Origin: Mixophyes australis
Lineage: Eukaryota; Chordata; Amphibia; Anura; Limnodynastidae
Direction of reading: 5' to 3'
Length of the DNA: 64,000 bases
Assembly: GCA_036250195.1 (NCBI GenBank)
Contig: JAVHZZ010000004.1
Span: 251,404,028-251,468,027, forward strand
Positions 26,691-42,540 of this stretch are shown piece by piece. The notes beneath the pieces are model-generated. The model did not search any database and had not been told where the DNA came from. It worked only from the letters and a program-made list of their open reading frames with translations. Position numbers and translations under genes: made by a program. The first letter of the stretch is position 1, and every line of letters begins with the position of its first letter.

Positions 26691-28060
26691 CATAATTCAT
26701 GAATTGAATCATGAATTATGAATTGAATCATGAATAATGAATCATGAATCATGAATTATAAATTATGAATTGAATCATGAATCATAAATTTTGAATCATG
26801 AATTGAATCATGAATCATGAATCATGAATTGAATCATGAATCATGAATCGAATATTGAATCATGAAATGAATCATGAATTATGAATCATGAATTGAATCT
26901 TGAATTATGAATCGAATCATGAATTATGAATTGAATCATGAATCATGAATCATGAATCGAATCATGAATTAAGAATTATGAATCAAATCATGAATCAGGA
27001 ATCATGAATTGAATCATGAATCATGAATTGAATAATGAATTATGAATCATGAATTGAATCATGAATCACGAATCATGAATCATAAATTATGAATTATGAA
27101 TTGAATCATGAATCATGAATCAGGAATTGAATGATGAATTGAATCATGAATCATGAATTGAATCATGAATCATGAATCATGAATCATAAATTGAATCATG
27201 AATCATGAATCATAAATTCAATCATGAATCATGAATTGAATCATGAATCATGAATCATGAATCGAATTATGAATCATGAATTGAATCATGAATCATGAAT
27301 CATGAATTGAATCATGAAAAATGAATCGAATCATAAATTATAAATTGAATCATGAATCATGAATTGAATCATGAATCATGAATCATGAATTGAATAATGA
27401 GTCATGAATTGAATCATGAATCATGAATCATGAATCGAATCATGAATTATGAATTCAATCATAAATTATGAATTGAATCATGAATCATGAATTGAATCAT
27501 GAATCATGAATTGAATCATGAATCATGAATCGAATAATGAATCATGAATTGAATCATGAATCATGAGTTGAATCATGAATTGAATCATGAATCATGAATC
27601 ATGAATTGAATCATGAATCATGAATCATTAATTGAATCATGAATCATGAATCGAATCATGAATCATGAATTGAATCATGAATCATGAATCATAAATCATG
27701 AATTGAATCATGAATCATGAATCATGAATTGAATCATAAATCATGAATCATGAATCGAATCATGAATCATGAATCATGAAATGAATCATGAATTGAATCA
27801 TGAATTATGAATTGAATCATGAATCATGAATCATGAATCATGAATTATAAATTATGAATTGAATCGTGAATCATAAATTTTGAATCATGAATTGAATCAT
27901 GAATCATGAATCATGAATTGAATCATGAATCATGAATCATGAATCGAATATTGAATCATGAAATGAATCATGAATCATGAATCATGAATTGAATCTTGAA
28001 TTATGAATCGAATCATGAATTATGAATTGAATCATGAATCATGAATCATGAATCGAATCA
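26691..28060. repeat. 1.7-kb duplication, copy 2
   Basis: This is the second copy of 25031-26150, ending in an intact AATCGTG, AATCATA, AATTTTG haplotype at 27875. A further relative lies at 30.0-31.0 kb: the AAAAATGAATCG word near 27315 recurs near 30444 (offset 3,129), and AATTAAGAATC at 25252 recurs at 30063. Confidence 0.78.
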
Positions 28061-29600
28061 TGAATCATGAATCATGATTCGAATCATGAATAATGAATCA
28101 TGAATTTAATCATGAATTGAATCATGAATCATGAATCAAATCATGAATCATGAATCAAATCATGAATCATGAATCAAATCATGAATCATGAATTGAATCA
28201 TGATTTGAATCATGAATCATGAATTTAATCATGAATTGAATCATGAATCATGAATTGAATCATGAATTGAATCATGAATCGAATTATGAATCATAAATTG
28301 AATCATAAATCATGAATCATGAATCAAATCATGAATCATGAATTGAATCATGAATTGAATCATGAATCATGAATTGAATCATGAATTGAATCATGAATCG
28401 AATTATGAATCATAAATCATGAATCATGAATTATGAATTGAGTCATGAATCATGAATCATAAATCGAATCATGAATCATGAATTGAATCAGAAATTGAAT
28501 CATGAATTGAATCATGAATCATGAATCGAATCATGAATTATCAATCATGAATCATGAATTGAATCATGAATCATGAATCATAAATCATGAATTGAATCAT
28601 GAATCATGAATCATGAATTGAATCATAAATCATGAATCATGAATCGAATCATGAATCATGAATCATGAAATGAATCATGAATTGAATCATGAATTATGAA
28701 TTGAATCATGAATCATGAATTATAAATTATGAATTGAATCGTGAATCATAAATTTTGAATCATGAATTGAATCATGAATCATGAATCATGAATTGAATCA
28801 TGAATCATGAATCATGAATCGAATATTGAATCATGAAATGAATCATGAATCATGAATCATTAATTGAATCTTGAATTATGAATCGAATCAAGAATTATGA
28901 ATTGAATCATGAATCATGAATCATGAATCATGAATCATGAATCATGAATCGAATCATGAATCATGAATCAAGAATCATGAATCAAATCATGAATTAGGAA
29001 TCATGAATAAAATTAGGAATCATGAATTGAATCATGAATCATGAATCATGAATTGAATCATGAATCATGAATCATGAATCGAATCATGAATAATGAATCA
29101 TGAATTTAATCATGAATTGAATCATGAATCATGAATCATGAATCAAATCATGAATCATGAATCAAATCATGAATCATGAATCAAATCATGAATCATGAAT
29201 TGAATCATGATTTGAATCATGAATCATGAATTGAATCATGAATTGAATCATGAATCATGAATTGAATCATGAATTGAATCATGAATCGAATTATGAATCA
29301 TAAATTGAATCATAAATCATGAATCATGAATCAAATCATGAATCATGAATTGAATCATGAATTGAATCATGAATCATGAATTGAATCATGAATTGAATCA
29401 TGAATCGAATTATGAATCATAAATCATGAATCATGAATTATGAATTGAGTCATGAATCATGAATCATAAATCGAATCATGAATCATGAATTGAATCAGAA
29501 ATTGAATCATGAATCGAATCATGAATTATCAATCATGAATCATGAATTGAATCATGAATCATGAATCGAATCATGACTCATGAATCATGAATTGAATCAT
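27680..29600. repeat. 0.9-1.0-kb tandem pair
   Basis: CATAAATCATG at 27690 recurs at 28579 (offset 889), the haplotype at 27875 recurs at 28750 (875), TAATGAATCATG at 28091 recurs at 29091 (1,000), and CGAATTATG at 28280 recurs at 29287 (1,007). The increasing offset shows about 120 bp of units added in the first copy or lost in the second. A third relative is at about 31.2-31.85 kb (CGAATTATG at 31392). Confidence 0.8.
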
Positions 29601-31010
29601 GAATCATGAATTGAATCATGAATCATGAATCAAATCATAAATCATGAATTGAATCATGAATCATGAATCATGAATCATGAATTGAATCATAAATCATCAA
29701 TCATTAATTGAATCACGAATCATGAATCGAATCATAATTCATGAATCAAATCATGAATTATGAATCATGAATCATGAATCATGAATCATGAATTAAATCA
29801 TGAATCATGAATCATGAATTGAATCATGAATCATGAATCATGAATCATAAATTGAATCATGAATCATGAATTGAATCATGAATCATGAATCATGAATTAA
29901 ATCATCAATCATGAATCATGAATCATGACTTGAATCATGAATCATGAATCATGAATTGAATCATGAATCATTAATCATGAATCGAATCATGAATCATAAA
30001 TTGAATCATGAATCATGAATTATGAATTGAATCATGAATCATGAATCATGAATCGAATCATGAATTAAGAATCATGAATCAAATCATGAATCAGGAATCA
30101 TGAATAAAATCATGAATCATGAATTGAATAATGAATTATGAATCATGAATTGAATCATGAATCACGAATCATGAATTATAAATTATGAATTGAATCATAA
30201 ATCATAAATTATGAATTATGAATTGAATCATGAATCATGAATCAGGAATTGAATGATGAATTGAATCATGAATCATGAATTGAATCATGAATCATGAATC
30301 ATAAATTGAATCATGAATCATGAATCATAAATTCAATCATGAATCATGAATCATGAATTGAATCATTAATCATGAATCATGAATCATGAATCGAATTATG
30401 AATCATGAATTGAATCATGAATCATGAATCATGAATTGAATCATGAAAAATGAATCGAATCATAAATTATAAATTGAATCATGAATCATGAATTGAATCA
30501 TGAATCATGAATCATGAATTGAATAATGAGTCATGAATTGAATCATGAATCATGAATCATGAATTGAATCATGAATTATGAATTAAATCATAAATTATGA
30601 ATTGAATCATGAATCATGAATTGAATCATGAATCATGAATTGAATCATGAATCATGAATTGAATCATGAATCATGAATCATGAATCATGAATCATGAATT
30701 GAATCATGAATCATGAATCATTAATTGAATCATGAGTCATGAATCGAATCATGAATCATGAATTGAATCATGAATCATGAATCATAAATCATGAATTGAA
30801 TCATGAATCATGAATCATGAATTGAATCATAAATCATGAATCATGAATCGAATCATGAATCATGAATCATGAAATGAATCATGAATCATGAAATGAATCA
30901 TGAATTGAATCATGAATTATGAATTGAATCATGAATCATGAATCATGAATTATAAATTATGAATTGAATCGTGAATCATAAATTTTGAATCATGAATTGA
31001 ATCATGAATC
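29600..31010. repeat. Alpha-like segment of zone D
   Basis: This segment contains CATCAATCATTAATTG near 29695, a CGAATCATAATTC word near 29727, AATTAAGAATC at 30063, AAAAATGAATCG near 30444, AATGAGTCATG near 30525 and the AATTTTG haplotype at 30980, in the same order as alpha. It matches 25.2-26.15 kb at an offset of about 4.81-4.84 kb. It reads as a mosaic of earlier blocks and not as a single clean copy. Confidence 0.7.
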
Positions 31011-34000
31011 ATAAATTGAATCTTGAATTATGAATCGAATCATGAATTATGAATTGAATCAGGAATCATGAATCATGAATCGAATCATGAATCATGAATC
31101 AAGAATCATGAATCAAATCATGAATCAGGAATCATGAATAAAATCATGAATTGAATCATGAATCATGAATCATGAATTGAATAATGAATCATGAATCATG
31201 AATCGAATCATGAATAATGAATAATGAATTTAATCATGAATCGAATCATGAATCATGAATCAAATCATGAATCATGAATCAAATCATGAATCATGAATCA
31301 AATCATGAATCATGAATTGAATCATGGTTTGAATCATGAATCATGAATTGAATCATGAATTGAATCATGAATCATGAATTGAATCATGAATCGAATTATG
31401 AATCATAAATTGAATCATAAATCATGAATCATGAATCAAATCATGAATCATGAATTGAATCATGAATTGAATCATGAATCATGAATTGAATCATGAATTG
31501 AATCATGAATCGAATTATGAATCATGAATTGAATCATAAATCATGAATCATGAATTATGAATTGAGTCATGAATCATGAATCATAAATCGAATCATGAAT
31601 CATGAATTGAATCAGAAATTGAATCATGAATTGAATCATGAATCATGAATCGAATCATGAATTATCAATCATGAATCATGAATTGAATCATGAATCATGA
31701 ATCGAATCATGAATCATGAATCATGAATTGAATCATGAATCATGAATTGAATCATGAATCATGAATCAAATCATAAATCATGAATTGAATCATGAATCAT
31801 GAATCATGAATCATGAATTGAATCATGAATCATCAATCATTAATTGAATCACAAATCATGAATCGAATCATAATTCATGAATCAAATCATGAATTATGAA
31901 TCATGAATCATGAATCATGAATCATGAATCAAATCATGAATCATGAATCATGAATTGAATCATGAATCATGAATCATGAATCATGAATTAAATCATGAAT
32001 CATGAATCATGAATCATGAATCATGACTTGAATCATGAATCATGAATCATGAATTGAATCATGAATCATTAATCATGAATCGAATCATGAATCATAAATT
32101 GAATCATGAATCATGAATTATGAATTGAATCATTAATCATGAATCGAATCATAAATTATGAATTGAATCATGAATCATGAATTGAATCATGAATCATGAA
32201 TCATGAATCAAATCATGAATCATGAATCAAGAATCATAATTCAAATCATGAATCATGAATTAAATCTTGAATCATGAATCATGAATTGAATTATGAATCA
32301 TGAATCATGAATCATGAATCATGAATTGAATCATGAATCATGAATTGAATCATGAATCATGAATCGAATCATGAATTATGAATTGAATCATGAATCATGA
32401 ATCATAAATTGAATCATTAATCATGAATCATGAATCAAATAATGACTCATGAAATGAATCATGAATCATGAATCATGAATTGAATCATGAATCATGAATC
32501 GAATCATGAATTATGAATTGAAACATGAATCATGAATCATGAATTGAATCATGAATCATGAATCATGAATCGAATCATGAATCATGAATCAAGAATCATG
32601 AATCAAATCATGAATCAAGAATCATGAATCAAATCATGAATCATGAATTGAATCATGAATCATGAAACATGAATTGAATCATGAATCATGAATAATGAAT
32701 TAAACCATAAATCATGAATCATGAATCGAATCATGAATCATGAATTGAATCATGAATCACAAATCATGAATTAATGAATTGAATCATGAATCATGAATTG
32801 AATCATGATTTGAATCATGAATCATGAATCAAATCATGAATCATGAATTGAATCATGAATTGAATCATGAATCATGAGTTGAATCATGAATTGAATCATG
32901 AATTGAATTATGAATCATGAATTGATACATAAATCATGAATCATAAATCGAATCATGAATCATGAATTGAATCAGAAATTGAATCATGAATTGAATCATG
33001 AATTATCAGTCATGAATTATGAATTGAATCATGAATCATGAATCAAATCATGAATCATTAATCATGAATTGAATCATGAATCATGAATCAAATCATGAAT
33101 CATGAATTGAATCATGAATCATGAGTTGAATCATGAATTGAATCATGAATTGAATCATGAATCATGAATCATGAATTGAATCATGAATCATCAATCATTA
33201 ATTGAATCATGAATCATGAATCGAATCATAATTCATGAATCAAATCATGAATCATGAATCATGAATCAAATCATGAATCATTAATCATGAATCATGAATT
33301 GAATCATGAATCATGAATCATGAATCATGAATCATGAATTATAAATTATGAATTGAATCATGAATCATAAATTATGAATCATGAATTAAATCATGAATCA
33401 TGAATCAGGAATTGAATCATGAATCATGAATTGAATCATGAATTCTGAATCGAATCCTAAATTATGAATTGAATAATGAATTATGAATTGAATCATGAAT
33501 CATGAATCATGAATTGAATATTGAATCATGAATTGAATCATGAATCATGAATCATGAATTGAATCATGAATCATGAATCGAATCATAAATTATGAATTGA
33601 ATCATGAATCATGAATTGAATCATGAATCATGAATTGAATCATGAATCATGTATTGAATCATTAATCATTAATTGAATCATGAATCATGAGTTGAATCCT
33701 GAATTGAATCATGAATCATAAATCATGAATTGAATCATGAATCATGAATCATTAATTAAATCATGAATCATGAATCATGAATCATGAATTGAATCATAAA
33801 TCATGAATCATGAATTGAATCATGAATCGTGAATTGAATCATGAATAATGAATTATAAATTATCAATTGATTCATGAATCATAAATTTTGAATCATGAAT
33901 TGAATCATGAATCATGAATCATGAATTTAATCATGAATCATGAATTTAATCATGAATTGAATCATGAATCATGTATTGAATCATAAATTGAATTAGGAAT

Positions 34001-35279
34001 CATGAATTGAATCATAAATCATGAATCATGAATTATGAATTGAATCATGAATCATGAATCATAAATCGAATAATGAATCATGAATTGAATCAGAAATTGA
34101 ATCATGAATTGAATCATGAATCATGAATCGAATCTTGAATCATGAATTGAATCATAATTCATGTATCGAATCATGAATCATGAATTGAATCATGAATCAT
34201 GAATTGAATCATGAATCATGAATCGAATCATGAATCATGAATTGAATCATGAATCATGAGTTGAATCATGAATTGAATCATGAATTGAATCATGAATCAT
34301 GAATCATGAATCATGAATTGAATCTTGAATCATCAATCATTAATTGAATTATGAATCATGAATCGAATCATAATTCATGAATCAAATCATGAATCATGAA
34401 TCATGAATCATGAATCATGAATCAAATCATGAATCATGAATCATGAATCATGAATTGAATCATGAATTGAATCATGAATTGAATCATGAATCATGAATTG
34501 AATCATGAATCATTAATCATGAATCATAAATTATAAATTATGAATTGACTCATGAATCATAAATTATGAATCATGAATTGAATCATGAATCATGAATCAG
34601 GAATTGAAACAGGAATTGAATCATGAATCATGAATCATGAATCATAAATTGAATCAAGAATCATGAATCATGAATTGAATCATGAATCATGAATTATGAA
34701 TCATGAATCATGAATCGAATCATGAATCATGAATTGAATCATGAATTATGAATCATAAATTGAATCATGAATCATGAATCGAATCATAAATTATGAATTG
34801 AACCATGAATCATGAATTGAATCATGAATCATGAATTGAATCATGAATTGAATCATGAATCGAATTATGAATCATGAATTGAATCATAAATCATGAATCA
34901 TGAATCAAATCATGAATCATGAATTGAATCATGAATTGAATCATGAATCATGAATTGAATCATGAATTGAATCATGAATCGAATTATGAATCATGAATTG
35001 AATCATAAATCATGAATCATAAATTATGAATTGAATCAGAAATTGAATCATGAATTGAATCATGAATCATGAATCGAATCATGAATTATCAATCATGAAT
35101 CATGAATTGAATCATGAATCATGAATCGAATCATGAATCATGAATCATGAATTGAATCATGAATCATGAATTGAATCATGAATCTTGAATCAAATCATAA
35201 ATCATGAATTGAATCATGAATCATGAATCATGAATTGAATCATGAATCATCAATCATTAATTGAATCATGAATCATGAA
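31011..35279. repeat. Zone D mosaic, 31.0-35.3 kb
   Basis: I see no long near-identical pair inside this stretch, only shorter links. The 31.2-31.85 kb part resembles 28.1-28.8 and 29.1-29.8 kb. An AATTAATG 8-mer at 32769 marks a beta-like stretch. CGAATCCTAAATTATG at 33451 is the apparent source or relative of the same word at 46680 and 59328. The haplotype at 33883 is preceded by TATCAATTG, as in the later copies at 50647, 55155 and 63347. CATCAATCATT marks lie near 31828, 33186, 34326 and 35247. Confidence 0.7.
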
Positions 35280-37284
35280 TCATGAATCATGAATCATAAA
35301 TCATGAATCATGAATTGAATCATGACTCATGAATCATGAATCATGAATCATGAATCATGAATTAAATCATGAATCATGAATCATGAATCATGAATTAAAT
35401 CATCAATCATGAATCATGAATCATGAATCATGACTTGAATCATGAATCATGAATCATGAATTGAATCATGAGTCATGAATCATGAATCGCATCATGAATC
35501 ATAAATTGAATCATGAATCATGATTTATGAATTGAATCATTAATCATGAATCGAATCATAAATTATGAATTGAATCATGAATCATGAATTGAATCATGAA
35601 TCAAGAATCATGAATCGAATCATGAATCATGAATCACTAATCATGAATCATGAATCATAAATTTAATCATTAATAATGAATCATGAATTGAATCATGAAT
35701 CATGACTTGAATCATGAATCATGAATCATGAATTGAATCATGAATCATGAATCGAATCATGAATTATGAATTGAATCATGAATCATGAATAATAAATTGA
35801 ATCATTAATCGAATTATGAATCATTAATTGAATCATAAATCATGAATCATGAATCAAATCATGATTCATGAATTGAATCATGAATTGAATCATGAATCAT
35901 GAATTGAATCATAATTTGAATCATGAATCGAATTATGAATCATGAATTGAATCATAAATCATGAATCATGAATTATGAATTGAGTCATGAATCATGAATC
36001 ATAAATCGAATCATGAATCATGAATTGAATCAGAAATTGAATCATGAATTGAATCATGAATCATGAATCGAATCATGAATTATCAATCATGAATCATAAT
36101 TTGAATCATGAATCATGAATCGAATCATGAATCATGAATCATGAATTGAATCATTAATCATGAATCAAATCATAAATTATGAATTGAATCATGAATCATG
36201 AATCATGAATTGAATCATGAATCATGAATCATGAATCGAATACTGACTCATGAAATGAATCATGAATCATGAATCATGAATTGAATCATGAATCATGAAT
36301 CGAATCATGAATTATGAATTGAAACATGAATCATGAATTGAATCATGAATCATGAATCGAATCATGAATCATGAATCAAGAATCATGAATCAAATCATGA
36401 ATCAAGAATTATGAATCAAATCATGAATCATGAATTGAATCATGAATCATGAAACATGAATTGAATCATGAATCATGAATAATAAATTGAACCACAAATC
36501 ATGAATAATGATTTGAATCATGAATCATGAATTGAATCATGAATCACAAATCATGAATTAATGAATTGAATCATGAATTGAATCATGAATCGAATTATGA
36601 ATCATGAATATAATCATAAATCATGAATCATGATTTATGAATTGAATCATGAATCATAAATCGAATCATGAATAATAAATTGAATCAGAAATTAAATCAT
36701 GAATTGCATCATGAATCATGAATCAAATCATAAATTATCAATCATGAATAATGAATTGAATCAAGAATCATGAATCATGAATTGAATCATGATTCATGAA
36801 TTGAATCATGAATCATGAATCGAATCATAAATCATGAATTGAATCATGAATCATGAGTTGAATCATGAATTGAATCATGAATCATGAATCATTAATTGAA
36901 TCATGAATCATGAATTGATTCATAATTCATGAATCAAATCATGAATCATGAATCATGAATCATGAATCATAATTTGAATCATGAATCAAATCATGAACCA
37001 TAAATCATGAATTATAAATTATGAATTGAATCATGAATCATAAATTATGTATCATGAATTGAATCATGAATCATGAATCAGGAATTGAATGATGAATTGA
37101 ATCATGAATCATGAATCATGAATCATAAATTGAATCATAAATCATGAATCATGAATCAAATCATGAATCATGAATCAAGAATCATAATTCAAATCATGAA
37201 TCATGAATTAAATCATGAATCATGAATCATAAATTGAATTATGAATCATGAATCATGAATTGAATCATGAATCATGAATCGAAT
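35280..37284. repeat. Zone E unit, copy 1
   Basis: This unit is repeated from about 37.75 to 39.93 kb. GACTTGAATC at 35432 matches 37903 (offset 2,471), CAAATCATGATTCATG at 35855 matches 38357 (2,502), TACTGACTCATG at 36241 matches 38743 (2,502), and AATAATAAATTG near 36671 matches near 39313 (2,642). The 140-bp jump is a deletion in this copy after its AATTAATG 8-mer at 36557. The other copy keeps the missing units at about 39075-39215. Confidence 0.85.
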
Positions 37285-38650
37285 CATGAATTATGAATTG
37301 AATCATGAATCATAAATCGAATCATGAATAATGAAGTGAATCAGAAATTAAATCATGAATTGCATCATGAATCATGAATCAAATCATCAACTATCAATCA
37401 TGAATCATGAATTGAATCATGAATCATGAATCGAATCATGAATCATGAATCATGAATTGAATCATGATTCATGAATTGAATCATGAATCATGAATCGAAT
37501 CATAAATCATGAATTGAATCATGAATCATGAGTTGAATCATGAATTGAATCATGAATTGAATCATGAATCATGAATCATGAATTGAATCATGAATCATCA
37601 ATCATTAATTGAATAATGAATCATGAATCGATTCATAATTCATTAATCAAATCATGAATCATGAATCATGAATCATGAATCATGAATCATGAATTGAATC
37701 ATGAATCAAATCATGAATCATGAATCATGAATCATGAATTATAAATTATAAATTGAATCATGAATCATAAATTATGAATCATGAATTGAATCATGAATCA
37801 TGAATCAGGAATCATGAATCATGAATCATGAATTAAATCATGAATCATGAATCATGAATCATGAATTAAATCATCAATCATGAATCATCAATCATGAATC
37901 ATGACTTGAATCATGAATCATGAATCATGAATTGAATCATGAGTCATGAATCATGAATCGAATCATGAATCATAAATTGAATCATGAATCATGATTTATG
38001 AATTGAATCATTAATCATGAATCGAATCATAAATTATGAATTGAATCATGAATCATGAATTGAATCATGAATCAAGAATCATGAATCGAATCATGAATCA
38101 TGAATCACGAATCATGAATCATGAATCATAAATTTAATCATTAATAATGAATCATGAATTGAATCATGAATCATGACTTGAATCATGAATCATGAATTGA
38201 ATCATGAATCATGAATCGAATCATGAATTATGAATTGAATCATGAATCATGAATCGAATCATGAATTATGAATTGAATCATGAATCATGAATAATAAATT
38301 GAATCATTAATCGAATTATGAATCATGAATTGAATCATAAATCATGAATCATGAATCAAATCATGATTCATGAATTGAATCATGAATTGAATCATGAATC
38401 ATGAATTGAATCATGAATTGAATCATGAATCGAATTGTGAATCATGAATTGAATCATAAATAATGAATCATGAATTATGAATTGAATCATGAATCATGAA
38501 TCATAAATCGAATCATGAATCATGAATTGAATCAGAAATTGAATCATGAATTGAATCATGAATCATGAATCGAATCATGAATTATCAATCATGAATCATA
38601 ATTTGAATCATGAATCATGAATCGAATCATGAATCATGAATCATGAATTG
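37285..38650. repeat. 3,247-bp-offset duplication, copy 1
   Basis: GAAGTGAATC at 37334, CAACTATCAATC at 37388 and GACTTGAATC at 37903 recur at 40581, 40635 and 41150. All three offsets are exactly 3,247 bp, so about 1.37 kb was copied with no net indel between these marks. Both edges are sharp: the flanks differ before 37285/40532 and after 38650/41897. The segment overlaps the start of zone E unit copy 2, which makes this a mosaic of at least two events. Confidence 0.87.
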
Positions 38651-39930
38651 AATCATTAATCATGAATCAAATCATAAATTATGAATTGAATCATGAATCA
38701 TGAATCATGAATCGAATCATGAATCATGAATCATGAATCGAATACTGACTCATGAAATGAATCATGAATCATGAATCATGAATTGAATCATGAATCATGA
38801 ATCGAATCATGAATTATGAATTGAAACATGAATCATGAATTGAATCATGAATCATGAATCGAATCATGAATCATGAATCAAGAATCATGAATCAAATCAT
38901 GAATCAAGAATTATGAATCAAATCATGAATCATGAATTGAATCATGAATCATGAAACATGAATTGAATCATGAATCATGAATAATAAATTGAACCACAAA
39001 TCATGAATAATGATTTGAATCATGAATCATGAATTGAATCATGAATCACAAATCATGAATTAATGAATTGAATCATGAATCATGAATCATGAATCATGAT
39101 TTGAATCATGAATAATGAATCATGAATTGAATCATGAATTGAATCATGAATCATGAATCAAATCATGAATCATGAATTGAATAATGAATTAAATCATGAA
39201 TCATGAATTGAATCATGAATTGAATCATGAATCGAATTATGAATCATGAATATAATCATAAATCATGAATCATGATTTATGAATTGAATCATGAATCATA
39301 AATCGAATCATGAATAATAAATTGAATCAGAAATTAAATCATGAATTGCATCATGAATCATGAATCAAATCATAAATTATCAATCATGAATAATGAATTG
39401 AAACAAGAATCATGAATCATGAATTGAATCATGATTCATGAATTGAATCATGAATCATGAATCGAATCATAAATCATGAATTGAATCATGAATCATGAGT
39501 TGAATCATGAATTGAATCATGAATCATGAATCATTAATTGAATCATGAATCATGAATTGATTCATAATTCATGAATCAAATCATGAATCATGAATCATGA
39601 ATCATGAATCATAATTTGAATCATGAATCAAATCATGAACCATAAATCATGAATTATAAATTATGAATTGAATCATGAATCATAAATTATGTATCATGAA
39701 TTGAATCATGAATCATGAATCAGGAATTGAATGATGAATTGAATCATGAATCATGAATCATGAATCATAAATTGAATCATAAATCATGAATCATGAATCA
39801 AATCATGAATCATGAATCAAGAATCATAATTCAAATCATGAATCATGAATTAAATCATGAATCATGAATCATAAATTGAATTATGAATCATGAATCATGA
39901 ATTGAATCATGAATCATGAATCGAATCATG
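38651..39930. repeat. Zone E unit, copy 2 (second half)
   Basis: This segment corresponds to 36150-37284. It carries TACTGACTCATG at 38743, an AATTAATG 8-mer at 39058 and GAATGATGAATTG near 39730 (offset 2,642 from 37087). It keeps the 140 bp that copy 1 lost, including GATTTGAATC and GAATAATG units, so it is the fuller version. Confidence 0.85.
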
Positions 39931-41896
39931 AATTATGAATTGAATCATGAATCATGAATAATAAATTGAATCATTAATCATGAATCATGAATCGAATAAT
40001 GACTCATGAAATGAATCATGAATCATGAATCATGAATTGAATCATGAATCATGAATCGAATCATGAATTATGAATTGAAACATGAATCATGAATCATGAA
40101 TTGAATCATGAATCATGAATCATGAATCGAATCATGAATCAAGAATCATGAATCAAATCATGAATCAAGAATCATGAATCAAATCATGAATCATGAATTG
40201 AATCATGAATCATGAAACATGAATTGAATCATGAATCATGAATAATGAATTGAACCATAAATCATGAATCATGAATCGAATCATGAATCATGAATTGAAT
40301 CATGAATCACAAATCATGAATTAATGAATTGAATCATGAATCATGAATCATGAATCATGATTTGAATCATGAATAATGAATCATGAATTGAATCATGAAT
40401 TGAATCATGAATCATGAATCAAATCATGAATCATGAATTGAATAATGAATTAAATCATGAATCATGAATTGAATCATGAATTGAATCATGAATCTAATTA
40501 TGAATCATGAATATAATCATAAATCATGAATCATGAATTATGAATTGAATCATGAATCATAAATCGAATCATGAATAATGAAGTGAATCAGAAATTAAAT
40601 CATGAATTGCATCATGAATCATGAATCAAATCATCAACTATCAATCATGAATCATGAATTGAATCATGAATCATGAATCGAATCATGAATCATGAATCAT
40701 GAATTGAATCATGATTCATGAATTGAATCATGAATCATGAATCGAATCATAAATCATGAATTGAATCATGAATCATGAGTTGAATCATGAATTGAATCAT
40801 GAATTGAATCATGAATCATGAATCATGAATTGAATCATGAATCATCAATCATTAATTGAATAATGAATCATGAATCGATTCATAATTCATTAATCAAATC
40901 ATGAATCATGAATCATGAATCATGAATCATGAATCATGAATTGAATCATGAATCAAATCATGAATCATGAATCATGAATCATGAATTATAAATTATAAAT
41001 TGAATCATGAATCATAAATTATGAATCATGAATTGAATCATGAATCATGAATCAGGAATCATGAATCATGAATCATGAATTAAATCATGAATCATGAATC
41101 ATGAATCATGAATTAAATCATCAATCATGAATCATCAATCATGAATCATGACTTGAATCATGAATCATGAATCATGAATTGAATCATGAGTCATGAATCA
41201 TGAATCGAATCATGAATCATAAATTGAATCATGAATCATGATTTATGAATTGAATCATTAATCATGAATCGAATCATAAATTATGAATTGAATCATGAAT
41301 CATGAATTGAATCATGAATCAAGAATCATGAATCGAATCATGAATCATGAATCACGAATCATGAATCATGAATCATAAATTTAATCATTAATAATGAATC
41401 ATGAATTGAATCATGAATCATGACTTGAATCATGAATCATGAATTGAATCATGAATCATGAATCGAATCATGAATTATGAATTGAATCATGAATCATGAA
41501 TCGAATCATGAATTATGAATTGAATCATGAATCATGAATAATAAATTGAATCATTAATCGAATTATGAATCATGAATTGAATCATAAATCATGAATCATG
41601 AATCAAATCATGATTCATGAATTGAATCATGAATTGAATCATGAATCATGAATTGAATCATGAATTGAATCATGAATCGAATTGTGAATCATGAATTGAA
41701 TCATAAATAATGAATCATGAATTATGAATTGAATCATGAATCATGAATCATAAATCGAATCATGAATCATGAATTGAATCAGAAATTGAATCATGAATTG
41801 AATCATGAATCATGAATCGAATCATGAATTATCAATCATGAATCATAATTTGAATCACGAATCATGAATCGAATCATGAATCATGAATCATGAATT
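39931..41896. repeat. Zone E unit with 3,926-bp and 3,247-bp partners
   Basis: The first part (CGAATAATGACTCATG at 39993, an AATTAATG 8-mer at 40319, GAAGTG at 40581, CAACTATC at 40635) recurs exactly 3,926 bp later at 43919, 44245, 44507 and 44561. The second part, from 40532, is the copy of 37285-38650. The 40.53-41.0 kb stretch is therefore shared by three loci (37.3, 40.5 and 44.5 kb). Confidence 0.86.
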
Positions 41897-42540
41897 GAAT
41901 AATGAATCATGAATTGAATCATGAATCATGAATCATGAATTGAATAATGAATCATGAATCGAATCATAAATTATGAATTGAATCATGAATCATGAATTGA
42001 ATCATGAATCATGAATTGAATCATGAATCATGAATCGAATCATTAATCATGAATTGAATCATGAATCATGAGTTGAATCATGAATCATGAATCATTAATT
42101 AAATCATGAATCATGAATCGAATTATGAAATATGAATTGAATCATGAATCATGAATCATGAATCATGAATTGAATCATAAATCATGAATCATGAATCGAA
42201 TCATAAATCATGAATTGAATCATGAATTGAATCATGAATTGAATCATGAATCATGAATTGAATCATGAATCGTGAATTGAATTATGAATCATGAATCATG
42301 ACTTATGAATCATGAATTATAAATGATCAATTGAATCATGAATCATAAATTTTGAATCATGAATCATGAATCGAATCATGATTCATGAATCAAGAATTGA
42401 ATCATGAATCATGAATTGAATCATGAATCACGAATCATGAATCATGAATTGAATCAGGAATCCTGAATCGAATCATGAATCATGAATCATAAATCATGAA
42501 TTGAATCATGAATTATGAATCATAAATTGAATCATGAATT
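41897..42540. repeat. Short unit later copied at 46.7 and 59.4 kb
   Basis: AATTATGAAATATG at 42121 and GACTTATG at 42300 recur at 46969 and 47148 (offset exactly 4,848), and again at 59617 and 59796 (a further 12,648). The segment includes AATGATCAATTG just before an AATTTTG haplotype at 42347. Its left part replaces the sequence expected from the 38.65-kb copy, so it was joined at a recombination junction near 41.9 kb. Confidence 0.86.
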
